From positions 372,001 to 436,000 of the forward strand of contig NZ_JAUSYN010000002.1 of NCBI RefSeq assembly GCF_030816915.1: DNA of 64,000 bases, read 5' to 3'. The stretch's first letter is position 1. Each line of letters opens with the position of its first letter. Origin of the DNA: Streptomyces sp. B3I8. Its GTDB lineage: Bacteria; Actinomycetota; Actinomycetes; Streptomycetales; Streptomycetaceae. The position numbers were made by a program, and so were the translations under genes. Positions 8,776 to 16,654 of this stretch are shown here, in pieces. Below the pieces are notes generated by a model, which searched no databases, had not been told where the DNA came from, and was given only the letters and a program-made list of their open reading frames with translations.

Positions 8776-8871
8776 CGTGGGTGTCCTCACCGGTCGCTCG
8801 TCCTGCGTGCTGTCTTCTTGTCCGGCCCGGGGTGCGGTCCGTGGTGGCTTGTGTGCGGTCCGTACCCGGGA

Positions 8872-8886
8872 GTTACACTGTGACAC
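8872..8886. promoter_or_regulatory. Near-palindromic operator at the TetR start
   Basis: GTTACACTGTGACAC is a 15-base near-perfect palindrome centred on the T at 8879. A further TGTGAC (8879-8884) is answered by GTCACA (8900-8905) inside the coding start. The site sits between the AgpS-like gene and the tetR-glpD pair and touches the TetR start, so it could control both directions. Confidence 0.5.
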
Positions 8887-9510
8887 ATGACGCCTATCCG
8901 TCACAATGGCTCGCACAGTGATCCAGCGCTCGATCCGGTGCTCGATCCGGTGCTCGACGCGGTGCGCGACCGGGTGCTGGCCGTCGGGGTCCGCCGCACC
9001 ACCCTCACCGACGTGGCCCGCCGTGCGGGCGTGTCCCGGATGACGCTGTACCGGCGCTGGCCCGACGTGCGGACCCTGGTCGGCGATCTGATGACCCGCG
9101 AGTGGATCGCGGCGGCCACCGCGGCGATGCCGGCCCCGACGGCGGACCTCACAGGGCGTGCCCGGATCGTCGAGTCGCTGGTGAACGGGGTCGGGGCCTT
9201 CCGGTCGCACCCGCTTTTCCGCAAGATCGTCGACGTGGATCCGGAGCTGCTCCTGCCGTATGTGCTGGACCGGCGCGGCGCGAGCCAGGACGCCCTGCTG
9301 GAGCTGCTCGCCGCGGCCGTGCGCGAGGGGCACGCGGACGGCTCCGTACGCCCGGGACACGCCGAACGGCAGGCGCGGACGCTGCTGTTGGTCGTGCAGT
9401 CGTTCACGCTGTCGCTGCGCACGATGACGGACGAGGACGACCCCGGGCTGACCACCGCGGCATTCACCGCCGAGCTGCGCACCCTGCTGGAGAGGACCCT
9501 CACCCCGTGA
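8887..9510 (+). CDS. TetR family regulator of the glpD/AgpS region
   Basis: This is a 207-residue TetR protein. The helix-turn-helix lies at about residues 28-70, with 'GVRRTTLTDVARRAGVSRMT' and the recognition stretch LYRRW. The first 25 residues hold a short repeat (DPALDPVLDPVLDAV) ahead of the DNA-binding domain. Its stop overlaps the glpD start (GTGA at 9507-9510), so the two are translationally coupled. Together with the palindrome over its start, this suggests control of glycerol-phosphate or lipid genes on both sides. The effector is unknown. Confidence 0.9.
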   Translation: MTPIRHNGSHSDPALDPVLDPVLDAVRDRVLAVGVRRTTLTDVARRAGVSRMTLYRRWPDVRTLVGDLMTREWIAAATAAMPAPTADLTGRARIVESLVNGVGAFRSHPLFRKIVDVDPELLLPYVLDRRGASQDALLELLAAAVREGHADGSVRPGHAERQARTLLLVVQSFTLSLRTMTDEDDPGLTTAAFTAELRTLLERTLTP

Positions 9511-11072
9511 CCGCCTCCACCGTCCCGGCCGCCCTGCCCGCGACCGCCTCGACCTCGCTGTCCGCCGCCCGCCGGACCCGTGAACTGGCCACGACCGTCG
9601 GTGGTCCGGCCGTCGACGTCCTGGTCGTGGGCCTCGGCGCGACCGGCGCGGGCGTCGCCCTGGACGCCGCCTCCCGAGGGCTCTCGGTCGCCGCGATCGA
9701 CGCCCACGACCTCGCGTTCGGCACTTCCCGCTGGAGCTCCAAGCTGATCCACGGCGGGCTGCGCTACCTCGCGGCCGGGCAGTTCGACGTGGCGTACGAG
9801 AGCGCGGTCGAGCGCGGGGTGCTGATGGAGCGGACCGCCCCCCATCTGGTGCGCGCGCAGCCGTTCGTCCTGCCGCTGACTCCCCTGGTGTCGCGCGGCG
9901 GGGCCGCTCTGGCCTGGGCGGGCTTCCGCGCCGGTGACGCGTTGCGGGTCGCGGCGCGCACCGCCCGGGCCACCCTGCCGGCCCCGCGGCGGCTGACCGC
10001 CGTGGAGACCTGCCGCCTGGCGCCCGCGCTGCGGGACGCCGGGCTGCGCGGCGGGCTGCTGTCCTGGGACGGCCGGCTCGTCGACGACGCCCGTCTGGTG
10101 ACCGCCCTCGCGCGCACCGCGGCCCGCCGGGGCGCCCGGATCCTCACTCGGGTGCGGGCGCTGGAACTCGACGGCTCCGGCGCCCGGGTGCGCGACGAAC
10201 TCACCGGCGAGGAGGGCGTGATCCGGGCCCGGGCGGTGGTCAACGCGGCGGGGGTGTGGGCGGGCGGCCTCGTCGACGGCGTGCGCATCCGGCCCTCGCG
10301 CGGCACCCATCTCGTGCTGCGCGGGGACCTCCTCGGTCCACTGCCGGCCGGGCTGCACATACCGGTGCCCGGGGAGACCAACCGGTTCGTGCTCGTCCTG
10401 CCGCAGGACGACGGGCGGGTGTACGTGGGTCTCACCGACGAGCCGGTGGAGGGGACGGCCGTGCCGGACGTGCCCGAGGTGCCGGAGACCGACATCGGGT
10501 TCCTGCTGGACGTGGTGGGGACCGCGCTGGGGGTGCCGGTCCGGCGGGCGGACGTGGCGGGCGCGTTCGCGGGGCTGCGGCCGTTGCTGGACGGCGGGGC
10601 GGGCTCGGAGGGCGGCACCGCCGACCTCTCGCGGCGGCACGCGGTGCTCACCTCGTCGCAGGGGGTGGTCACCGTGGTCGGCGGCAAGCTGACGACGTAC
10701 CGGCGGATGGCGCAGGACGCGGTCGACGCGCTGGTGGCAGGGGGGCGGGTCGCGGCCGGGCCCTCCAGGACGGCGTCGCTGCCGTTGGTGGGGGCGGGGC
10801 CCGCCCCGGCGGGCGTCCCGCGAAGGCTGGTGCGGCGGTACGGGACGGAGGCCGCGGCGGTGCACGCCCTGGGGGCGGCCGACCCGGAACTGCGGGAGCC
10901 GGTCGTGCCGGGGTATCCGGTGACCCGGGCGGAGCTGTGGTGGGGGGTGCGGCACGAGGGGGCGCTGGACGTGGCGGACCTGCTGGACCGCCGCTGCCGG
11001 CTCGGACTCGTCGCCGGGGAACGGGACGGGGCGGTGGGGGCGGCGCGGGAGGCGCTGAGCGGGGGCGGGTGA
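9507..11072 (+). CDS. glpD: FAD-dependent glycerol-3-phosphate dehydrogenase
   Basis: The enzyme oxidises glycerol-3-phosphate to dihydroxyacetone phosphate and passes electrons to the quinone pool at the membrane. This copy has 521 residues. The Rossmann motif GLGATGAG lies at residues 42-49, followed by the GlpD signature 'FGTSRWSSKLIHGGLRYL' at 71-88, and a C-terminal domain with the 'GGKLTTYRRMA' block. The GTG start overlaps the tetR stop. Its product dihydroxyacetone phosphate is the backbone that an AgpS-like enzyme works on after acylation, which makes the divergent pairing informative. Confidence 0.93.
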   Translation: MTASTVPAALPATASTSLSAARRTRELATTVGGPAVDVLVVGLGATGAGVALDAASRGLSVAAIDAHDLAFGTSRWSSKLIHGGLRYLAAGQFDVAYESAVERGVLMERTAPHLVRAQPFVLPLTPLVSRGGAALAWAGFRAGDALRVAARTARATLPAPRRLTAVETCRLAPALRDAGLRGGLLSWDGRLVDDARLVTALARTAARRGARILTRVRALELDGSGARVRDELTGEEGVIRARAVVNAAGVWAGGLVDGVRIRPSRGTHLVLRGDLLGPLPAGLHIPVPGETNRFVLVLPQDDGRVYVGLTDEPVEGTAVPDVPEVPETDIGFLLDVVGTALGVPVRRADVAGAFAGLRPLLDGGAGSEGGTADLSRRHAVLTSSQGVVTVVGGKLTTYRRMAQDAVDALVAGGRVAAGPSRTASLPLVGAGPAPAGVPRRLVRRYGTEAAAVHALGAADPELREPVVPGYPVTRAELWWGVRHEGALDVADLLDRRCRLGLVAGERDGAVGAAREALSGGG

Positions 11073-11089
11073 GCGCGCGGGCGTGGGTG

Positions 11090-11128
11090 TCCTCTCCCCC
11101 CTTCCCCCCTCCTCCCCCCTTCCTCCTC
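11090..11128 (+). other. Uninterrupted 39-base polypyrimidine tract
   Basis: Every base from 11090 to 11128 is C or T, in the spacer between glpD and the next small gene. Such tracts can adopt unusual DNA structure or act as transcript-release or Rho-type sites. No function is shown. Confidence 0.85.
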
Positions 11129-11166
11129 GACGCGCGCCTCGTCCCCCCGCTGCTTACGATCCGAAC

Positions 11167-11442
11167 GTGGCACACACTCTCGACGAACTGGTGGCGATGC
11201 AACGCGCCGCCGACCAGGCGCACAACCGTGTCGAGGAGCTGCGCGACTCCTTCGGCCCGCCCGCGCACCACAAGTGGACGGAGGTGCAGACGGACACCTA
11301 CGAGACCGCCTGGCGGGCCTGGCGGGACCTCGCCCGGGACGTGCAGGCCGCGGTGACCCGGTACGCCAAGGACGAGGGGAAGCCACGCAGCGCCGTCGAG
11401 GAGGAGGTCAGGCGCACGGCACGGCACCCGCCGGCTCAGTAG
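11167..11442 (+). CDS. Small helical hypothetical protein, possibly leaderless
   Basis: This is a 91-residue soluble, charged, probably coiled-coil protein beginning AHTLDELVAMQRAADQ. I do not recognise a domain. I chose the GTG at 11167 because coding character starts there and the sequence upstream is the polypyrimidine tract. A -10-like TACGAT at 11155-11160 lies six bases before the GTG and no ribosome-binding site is visible, so a leaderless mRNA is plausible. It overlaps the end of the convergent secreted-protein gene by seven bases. Confidence 0.75.
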   Translation: MAHTLDELVAMQRAADQAHNRVEELRDSFGPPAHHKWTEVQTDTYETAWRAWRDLARDVQAAVTRYAKDEGKPRSAVEEEVRRTARHPPAQ

Positions 11443-12095
11443 AGCTTCTTCACCGCCGTGACGGTCGTGGCCTCGAAGTCCGCGACCGGTGCCTGCGCGA
11501 ACGTCCCCATCTGCCCCCATCGCACGACCGTCACGGTGGTGCCGTCACGGCCGACGGAGAAGAGGCTGATGTCGGAGGCACCGTAGGACGACTCCGTGTG
11601 GACGCCGAACACGTCGGCGCCCTCCTCCACGTTCAGCCGCCCGTAGTACTCGACGCGCGCGGTGATGTCCGGGTTCTCCGCCGCCACCTTCCGTGCGCAG
11701 CCGGCGAGGTCCTTGCGCAGCAGCGCGGCGAACTCCTGCGCCCGCCGCACACTGCGCTCCACGACCGTCGCCTGCAGGGCGCCGGTGTCGTACTCGGTCC
11801 AGAACCGGCGGTGGGCGGTGGTCGACGGCAGCGCCTCGCCCACGCAGAACGGCAGCGGGTCCGGCCGGCCCTCGGTCACGTCCCCGGCGTACCAGTCGGA
11901 GGACGGGTGCGAAGGCAGTTCGCCCGGCTCCAGGAACCGCGGCACGCCGGGATCGGACGTCGCGGCCGTCGCCGGGACGGCGGCCGGACCGACGGCGACG
12001 GCGACGGCGACGACGGCCACGACGGCCACGGATGCGGCCGGCGCCACCTGGACGCGGCGGATGCCGCGCCGGGCCCGGCGGATATGAATGGTCAT
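11436..12095 (-). CDS. Secreted hypothetical protein
   Basis: This is a 219-residue exported protein. It has a basic N-terminus (RRARRGIRR), a long alanine/valine-rich hydrophobic core and a probable signal-peptidase site near residue 45 (ATAATS). The mature part of about 175 residues has two cysteines far apart that could form a disulfide, and resembles the extracellular sensor-type domains seen in actinobacterial PknH-like proteins, though that is only an impression. It stands between the small helical gene and the SDR gene. No function is assigned. Confidence 0.78.
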   Translation of the reverse strand: MTIHIRRARRGIRRVQVAPAASVAVVAVVAVAVAVGPAAVPATAATSDPGVPRFLEPGELPSHPSSDWYAGDVTEGRPDPLPFCVGEALPSTTAHRRFWTEYDTGALQATVVERSVRRAQEFAALLRKDLAGCARKVAAENPDITARVEYYGRLNVEEGADVFGVHTESSYGASDISLFSVGRDGTTVTVVRWGQMGTFAQAPVADFEATTVTAVKKLY

Positions 12096-12213
12096 GATCG
12101 TTCCCCCTGTTGGTGGTACGAGGCGCGCACCGCTTGTTGGCGATACACGCCCCCTACGACCCGCGAGCCCACCGGTCGGTTGCCCCGTTTCACCGGGAAT
12201 CGGGCGGTCCCGC

Positions 12214-12325
12214 GTTCACCAGGGCACGGGCCTGCCGTTCATCACGGCATCGGTCCGCCGTTCGCCAGGGCACCGATCCGCCGACGCCGGGGCATCGGCG
12301 CCGTTCACCACGGCATGGGTGTGCC
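12214..12325 (-). repeat. Five degenerate 20-23 bp tandem units over the SDR gene's stop codon
   Basis: Units start at 12214, 12237, 12260, 12283 and 12303. Four are 23 bp long and one is 20 bp. They share the pattern GTTCaCCAcGGCAtcGGtccGCC. The unit at 12303-12325 contains the last codons and the stop of the SDR gene that ends at 12305; the other four are copies in the spacer beyond it. The gene's 3' end therefore appears to have been duplicated repeatedly. Confidence 0.88.
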
Positions 12326-13024
12326 GTCCCAGGAGAAGAAGCCGCCGGTCGGACCGTCGTCCGGGAGCGTGGCGAGCCGCACCGCGCCCGCCGCCGCCTC
12401 CGCCGGGTCCCCGGCCGTCGCCAGGGCCGCCCGGGGGTGCAGATCCGTCGCCCGCAGCCCGGGGGCCATTGCGTTAACCTTGAAGCCCTCCTCCTCAAGT
12501 GCCTGTCCGTAGTACAGGGTCAGCGCGTTGAGCGCCGCCTTGCCGGAACGGTAGGCCGCGCCCTGCCCCCGGAACGCGGCGAACTCGCGCTCCGGGTCCG
12601 CGCTCCAGGCCAGCGAGCCGGTGCCGCTGGAGATGTTGACGATGCGGGGCGCCGGGGAGCGGCGCAGCGCGGGCAGGAAGGCGTTGGTGACGGCGAGGAC
12701 ACCGAACAGATTGGTCTCGTAGGTGCGGCGCATGCCGTCCAGGCCGAGCTCGGGCGGCCGGCTGTCGTCCACCACGACGCCCGCGTTGTTGACCAGGACG
12801 TCCAGCGTGCCGATCCGCGCCGCAGCGGCGGCGATGCCGTCTGCGTCGGTGACGTCGAGCACGACGAGCCGGGCGCTCCCGCCGATCTCCTCGACCGCCT
12901 TCTTCCCCCGGCCGGCGTCCCGCGAGCCCACGTGGACGGTGTAACCCTCGGCGACCAGGAGGCGGGCGATCTCCTTGCCGATTCCCTTGTTGGCACCGGT
13001 GACCAGTGCTGTGCGATCGTTCAT
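12305..13024 (-). CDS. Short-chain dehydrogenase/reductase (SDR)
   Basis: This is a classical NAD(P)-dependent SDR of 239 residues. The cofactor loop is GANKGIG (10-16), NNAG is at 79-82, and the catalytic Ser (132-133), Tyr158 and Lys162 are in place. A roughly 15-residue insert between Ser and Tyr recalls carbonyl-reductase-like SDRs. It is transcribed away from the XRE regulator gene across a 124-base spacer, and such regulator/SDR pairs are common in Streptomyces. The substrate is unknown. The last codons and stop lie in a tandem repeat. Confidence 0.92.
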   Translation of the reverse strand: MNDRTALVTGANKGIGKEIARLLVAEGYTVHVGSRDAGRGKKAVEEIGGSARLVVLDVTDADGIAAAAARIGTLDVLVNNAGVVVDDSRPPELGLDGMRRTYETNLFGVLAVTNAFLPALRRSPAPRIVNISSGTGSLAWSADPEREFAAFRGQGAAYRSGKAALNALTLYYGQALEEEGFKVNAMAPGLRATDLHPRAALATAGDPAEAAAGAVRLATLPDDGPTGGFFSWDGTPMPW

Positions 13025-13105
13025 GGCATCGACGATTCCCCGCCCGCGAGCGGCCCGCCAGGGACAACCTGTACCAGGCAGGCCGGGCGCCGCAGAGGGG
13101 AATCT

Positions 13106-13135
13106 CACGGAAGAGAGCGCCACGGAAGAGAGCGC
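13106..13135 (+). repeat. Two perfect 15-bp tandem copies in the XRE gene leader
   Basis: CACGGAAGAGAGCGC occurs at 13106-13120 and again at 13121-13135, followed by a diverged CACAGGAGACAGC that ends at the start codon. The last, diverged unit supplies the ribosome-binding site AGGAG, so the repeat overlaps the translation-initiation region. Confidence 0.85.
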
Positions 13136-13148
13136 CACAGGAGACAGC

Positions 13149-14051
13149 ATGCCGAGGCAGGAACTGGCCCGTTTTCTGCGGGACCGCCGCGAACGACTGC
13201 GTCCCGGGGAGTTCGGGCTGGCCGACGACGACCACCGCCGCACCCCCGGACTGCGCCGGGAGGAGGTGGCCGAGCTGGCCCACATGTCCGTCGACTACTA
13301 CGTCCGGCTCGAACAGGCCCGCGGGCCGCGCCCGTCACCGCGCATCCTGGACGGACTGGCCGGGGCGCTGCGGCTGGCCCCGGCCGAGCGCAGTCATCTC
13401 TTCCGGCTCGCGGGGACGAGTCCGCCGCCGGGCACCCGCGCGGTGCGGCGGGTGCGCCCGCACGTGGCCGGGATGCTGCACCGGCTGCCGGACACGGGAG
13501 CGGTCGTCACCGACGCCGCCTACGACATCGTGGCCTGCAACCCCCTGGCCCGCGCGCTGATGAGCGACGGCCCCGGGGGCGAGAGCAATCTGGCCCGGCG
13601 CCGTTTCCTCGGCGAGGGACGGACCCCTTCCAGCAGCGGCAACGAGGAGTTCGGGCGCATCGCGGTGGCCCGGCTGCGCCGGTCGGCGCAGCGCTATCCC
13701 CGGGACGCGGCGCTGGCCGCGCTGCTGGCCGAACTGCACGCCGGCAGTGAGGAGTTCCGGCAGCTGTGGGAGGAACGGCCGGTCCACGCCCCGGGGCACC
13801 GCGCGAAGACCCTCGACCACCCGACAGCGGGACGGCTGCGCCTCAACTGCGACGTCCTGCTGGTGCCGGAGGAGGACCAGGAGGTCGTGCTCATCACGGC
13901 GGACGCCGGATCGTCCACCGCGCGCTCCTTCCACCGCCTCGCGGCGCACACCGCGCAGACGGCCGCGGAGACGGCCGGGCACACCGGTCCGGACCGGCCG
14001 TCGGCCCGGCGGAACACCCGCGGTGCGGCCGGCGTCCGCGGCGCCGGCTGA
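13149..14051 (+). CDS. XRE-family regulator with MmyB-like ligand-binding domain
   Basis: This 300-residue DNA-binding protein has an N-terminal XRE helix-turn-helix (about residues 8-75), with the typical 'RRTPGLRREEVAELAHMSVD' and 'YYVRLEQ' segments. It is followed by an MmyB-like C-terminal domain (about 100-265) that can bind a fatty-acid-like ligand in characterised relatives. The tail is Thr/Ala/Arg-rich and probably disordered. The ATG at 13149 has AGGAG upstream. It faces the SDR gene, which is its likely target. The stop lies in a loose GTCCGCGGCGCCG repeat (14034, 14056, 14082). Confidence 0.92.
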   Translation: MPRQELARFLRDRRERLRPGEFGLADDDHRRTPGLRREEVAELAHMSVDYYVRLEQARGPRPSPRILDGLAGALRLAPAERSHLFRLAGTSPPPGTRAVRRVRPHVAGMLHRLPDTGAVVTDAAYDIVACNPLARALMSDGPGGESNLARRRFLGEGRTPSSSGNEEFGRIAVARLRRSAQRYPRDAALAALLAELHAGSEEFRQLWEERPVHAPGHRAKTLDHPTAGRLRLNCDVLLVPEEDQEVVLITADAGSSTARSFHRLAAHTAQTAAETAGHTGPDRPSARRNTRGAAGVRGAG

Positions 14052-14120
14052 CACGGTCCGCGGCGCCGCGCCCGCACGGGAGCCGCGGCGCCGGCCGGCG
14101 CCGGCTTCCCGCGTCGACGT

Positions 14121-14429
14121 TCAGGGAAGATCACCGTGCCAGTCGAACCGGCGCGGGTCGTCGGGGCGCGGGGCATACTGGGCGCGGCCGCCCGGGCCGA
14201 AGCGGCCTATCTCCGTGGGCAGCGCGATGCCGCCGTCCGGCCCGGAGGCGGGAGCGTCGGTGGCGTCGCCGACCTCGGTGACGTCGAGGAGCAGACCGTC
14301 CAGCGGGCCGCCCACCAGTTGTGCGTAGGTACGCCCCGGTCGCGGCCCGCCGTCCTCGGGGTCGGCGCCGTAGACCCTGCCGCGCATGAACTCCAGCTCA
14401 TCCATACCGGGCAGCTTCGCATCCACCAC
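14121..14429 (-). CDS. Small conserved hypothetical protein
   Basis: I do not recognise a family. The product has up to 102 residues from a GTG at 14429, or 94 from an ATG at 14405. It is acidic with many Gly/Pro residues and a patch 'VGGPLDGLLLDVTEVG', and has no signal or membrane segment. A purine-rich GAGAGGGG lies upstream of the GTG. It lies between the XRE regulator gene (convergent) and the SOS-associated peptidase gene (same strand, upstream). Confidence 0.6.
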   Translation of the reverse strand: MVDAKLPGMDELEFMRGRVYGADPEDGGPRPGRTYAQLVGGPLDGLLLDVTEVGDATDAPASGPDGGIALPTEIGRFGPGGRAQYAPRPDDPRRFDWHGDLP

Positions 14430-14497
14430 TGACAGTGACCCCTCTCCCGCCGGACGGCCCGCCTGCAGAACGGGCCGCCGCCCTCCCGATGCCGGTG

Positions 14498-15256
14498 CTA
14501 CCGACCCACCGCCTCCAGCAGGTGCGGTCCGTTGTTGCGGACGTTGTTGACGGCCGTGGAGACCTCACGGGCGTCGAGGCGGCCCTCGGCCGGCCGGGAG
14601 AGCAGGGCCCGCAGGACGTCGGGGTCCCGATGGGCGGGGTCGAGCCAGGCGTCGTAGTGCTCGGGGGTCAGGGCGAGCGGCATACGGGGGTGGACGCGGC
14701 CGGCCTCGTCGGTCGCCTCGGTGGTGAGGATCGTGCAGGTCGTCAGCCAGGCGCCGGGGTCGTCGTCGTGGGCGACGGCGGGGTCCCGCCAGTACTCGTA
14801 GAGTCCGGCGAGCGCCATCACCTGGTCGTCCTCGGGGTGGATGAAGTACGGCTGCTTACGGGGCTTGCCGCCCCCTTCGGCGGTGATCTGCTGCCACTCG
14901 TAGAAGCCGTCGGCGGGCAGCAGGCAGCGGCGCCGCACGAAGGCGCGGCGGAAGGCCGGCTTCTCGTGGACGGTCTCGACGCGTGCGTTGATCATCCGCG
15001 CGCCGATCTTGACGTCCTTCGCCCAGGAGGGCACGAGTCCCCAGCGCAGGGGGCGCAGTTGGCGTCGTACGGTCCCGGGGGCCCCGTCGTCGCCGTCGCC
15101 GTCGGGGCGCGGGCCACGTTCCAGGACGGCCCAGACCTGGTCCGTCGGGGCGACGTTCCAGCTGGGGGCGAGTGTTTCCTCGGGGCGCGGGTCGGTGACC
15201 TCGAAGAGTCGGGTCAGGTCCTCGGGGCTTCTGGTGGAGGCGTAGCGGCCGCACAT
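14498..15256 (-). CDS. yedK: SOS response-associated peptidase (SRAP, YedK/HMCES family)
   Basis: SRAP proteins cap abasic sites in single-stranded DNA by forming a thiazolidine link through their N-terminal cysteine. The 252-residue protein starts MCGRYA, so Cys2 is exposed after Met removal. The other family landmarks are present: NARVET, GFYEW and the late HPRMPL. The start is fixed by Cys2. The gene is likely a single unit. No LexA-type box was recognised in its upstream spacer, so damage control is not shown by the sequence. Confidence 0.93.
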   Translation of the reverse strand: MCGRYASTRSPEDLTRLFEVTDPRPEETLAPSWNVAPTDQVWAVLERGPRPDGDGDDGAPGTVRRQLRPLRWGLVPSWAKDVKIGARMINARVETVHEKPAFRRAFVRRRCLLPADGFYEWQQITAEGGGKPRKQPYFIHPEDDQVMALAGLYEYWRDPAVAHDDDPGAWLTTCTILTTEATDEAGRVHPRMPLALTPEHYDAWLDPAHRDPDVLRALLSRPAEGRLDAREVSTAVNNVRNNGPHLLEAVGR

Positions 15257-15375
15257 ACCGCCACTCTGCCACGGCCGCCGCGGGCGGTGGGCCGGGTCGG
15301 CGCGGCCCGGCGGCCCCGGGCAGGGCGCCGGTACGCACGACGGCCCGGCCCGCCGGAACGGGACCGGGCCGTGAA

Positions 15376-15404
15376 CGGCCGCCGGGGTGCGGCCCCGGCG
15401 GCCG
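15376..15404 (-). terminator. Hairpin terminator after rpmE2
   Basis: CGGCCGCCGGGG (15376-15387) and CCCCGGCGGCCG (15393-15404) form a perfect 12-bp stem with a 5-base loop. It starts seven bases past the rpmE2 stop in the direction of transcription. Confidence 0.7.
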
Positions 15405-15410
15405 GCCGGC

Positions 15411-15671
15411 TCAGCCGGAGGTGCGGGCTCCGCGGCCGTAGCGGCGCTCGAAGCGCTCGACGCGGCCGGCGGTGTCGACCACGCGCTGTGCGCCGGTGTA
15501 GAACGGGTGGCTCGCCGACGAGATCTCGACGTCGACCAGCGGGTAGGTGTTCCCGTCCGCCCACTCGATCGTCTTCGACGTCCGCGCGGTGGAGCGGGTC
15601 AGGAAGGCGGTGTCGGCGGCACGGTCGCGGAAGACGACCGGGCGGGTCTCGGGGTGGATACCGGGCCTCAT
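15411..15671 (-). CDS. rpmE2: Ribosomal protein L31, zinc-independent type B
   Basis: This 86-residue L31 has the type B sequence ([16 protein letters not shown]...) and contains no cysteine, so it lacks the zinc ribbon of the usual L31. Such paralogues replace the zinc form when zinc is short and free ribosomal zinc for reuse. AGGAGG precedes the ATG. It follows the similarly cysteine-free L33 gene on the same strand. In S. coelicolor comparable paralogues are controlled by Zur, but I could not recognise a Zur box here. Confidence 0.95.
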   Translation of the reverse strand: MRPGIHPETRPVVFRDRAADTAFLTRSTARTSKTIEWADGNTYPLVDVEISSASHPFYTGAQRVVDTAGRVERFERRYGRGARTSG

Positions 15672-15792
15672 GGTGTTTCCCTCCTCATGGTCGTCCGCCG
15701 GGCGGACGGCCGGTGGTGCGGTGTGGCGGTGCGGTACGCGGCGCTCCTCGCGAGCGATCGGCTCGTGGGCGATCGGCGTACCGCGTGCGGTT

Positions 15793-15957
15793 CTAGCGCT
15801 CCTCGCGGAACAGGACGTGCTCCCCGGCCACCGCGTCGTACTTGCGCAGTACGAGGCGGTCGGGGTCGTTGCGGCGGTTCTTGCGCGTCACGTAGGTGAC
15901 GCCCGTTCCGGCCGTCGACCTGAGCTTGACGACGGGGCGCAGGGTGCTGCGTGCCAT
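15793..15957 (-). CDS. rpmG: Ribosomal protein L33, cysteine-free paralogue
   Basis: This is a 54-residue L33 with the standard core '[20 protein letters not shown]' and no CxxC pairs, so it is a zinc-free copy. It is the first gene of a two-gene unit with rpmE2. The 121 bases between the two genes contain a long inverted repeat (CGGTACGC at 15732-15739 with GCGTACCG at 15776-15783) and a GTCCGCC hairpin near 15690, which could affect how much rpmE2 is read. The unit probably responds to zinc limitation (inference). Confidence 0.93.
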   Translation of the reverse strand: MARSTLRPVVKLRSTAGTGVTYVTRKNRRNDPDRLVLRKYDAVAGEHVLFREER

Positions 15958-16064
15958 GAGGGGTCTCCTTCCACCGACACCACCCGGGATTGTCTCGGGC
16001 ATGTCAGTCACGTGGGGTGTAACGCGGCTCCCCCGCCGGGCATTCCCGCCGTACCCTGGGCGCC

Positions 16065-16644
16065 GTGCATCTCTGTTTCGTGTGCAGCGGGAACATCTGC
16101 CGGTCGCCCTCCGCCGCGCTCGTCTTCGCCGAGCACGCACCTGCGCCGGGCCGGTCTGGACGGCGCGGTCGAGGTCACCAGCGCGGGGATCGGGCCCTGG
16201 CACGCCGGGGAACCCATCGACGAGCGGTCCGGCGAGGTGCTGGCCCGGCACGGCTACCCGGTGGAGCACGTCGCCGCGCAGGTCGGTGCCGAGCACCTGG
16301 ACGCCGATCTCTTCCTGGCCATGGACCGGGGCCACGAGAAGGCACTGCGCGGCCTCGTCGCGGACCCCTCCCGGGTGCGGATGCTGCGGTCCTTCGTCCC
16401 GGGCGCGCCCACGACCGGCGACCTCGACGTGCCGGACCCGTACTACGGCGGGCCCGAGGGATTCGACGAGGTGCTGTCCATGATCGAGGCGACGGTGCCG
16501 GGGCAGCTCGCGTACGTGCGCGAGCGTCTTGACGCCGACGCCGACGCCGACACCGATGCCGATGCCGACACCGATGCCGATGCCGATGCCGGCACCGGTG
16601 GCCGTGGCGGTGGCGGCCCGGACGCCCGCCCCGGCGGCGCGTGA
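16065..16644 (+). pseudogene. Low-molecular-weight protein tyrosine phosphatase, frameshifted by a 4-bp duplication
   Basis: The first 24 codons from the GTG at 16065 read [20 protein letters not shown]..., including the catalytic P-loop CSGNICRS. The frame then breaks at GCACGCAC (16133-16140). Removing one GCAC joins it exactly to the rest of the enzyme: [20 protein letters not shown] and the general-acid region [13 protein letters not shown]. The restored protein would be about 190 residues with a low-complexity Asp/Ala/Thr tail coded by GAC/GCC repeats (16531-16590). This is either a real inactivating mutation or a sequence error. It is followed by a fructosamine-kinase-family gene. Confidence 0.85.
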
Positions 16645-16654
16645 CCGGCCCCGC

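Noticed and set aside
11167..11442. A longer product starting at 11083
   Set aside because: The added residues are encoded by the polypyrimidine tract and are Pro/Ser/Leu filler; coding character begins at 11167.
12214..12325. 23-bp repeats as a CRISPR or integron array
   Set aside because: Units are directly adjacent without spacers, are degenerate, and overlap a gene end.
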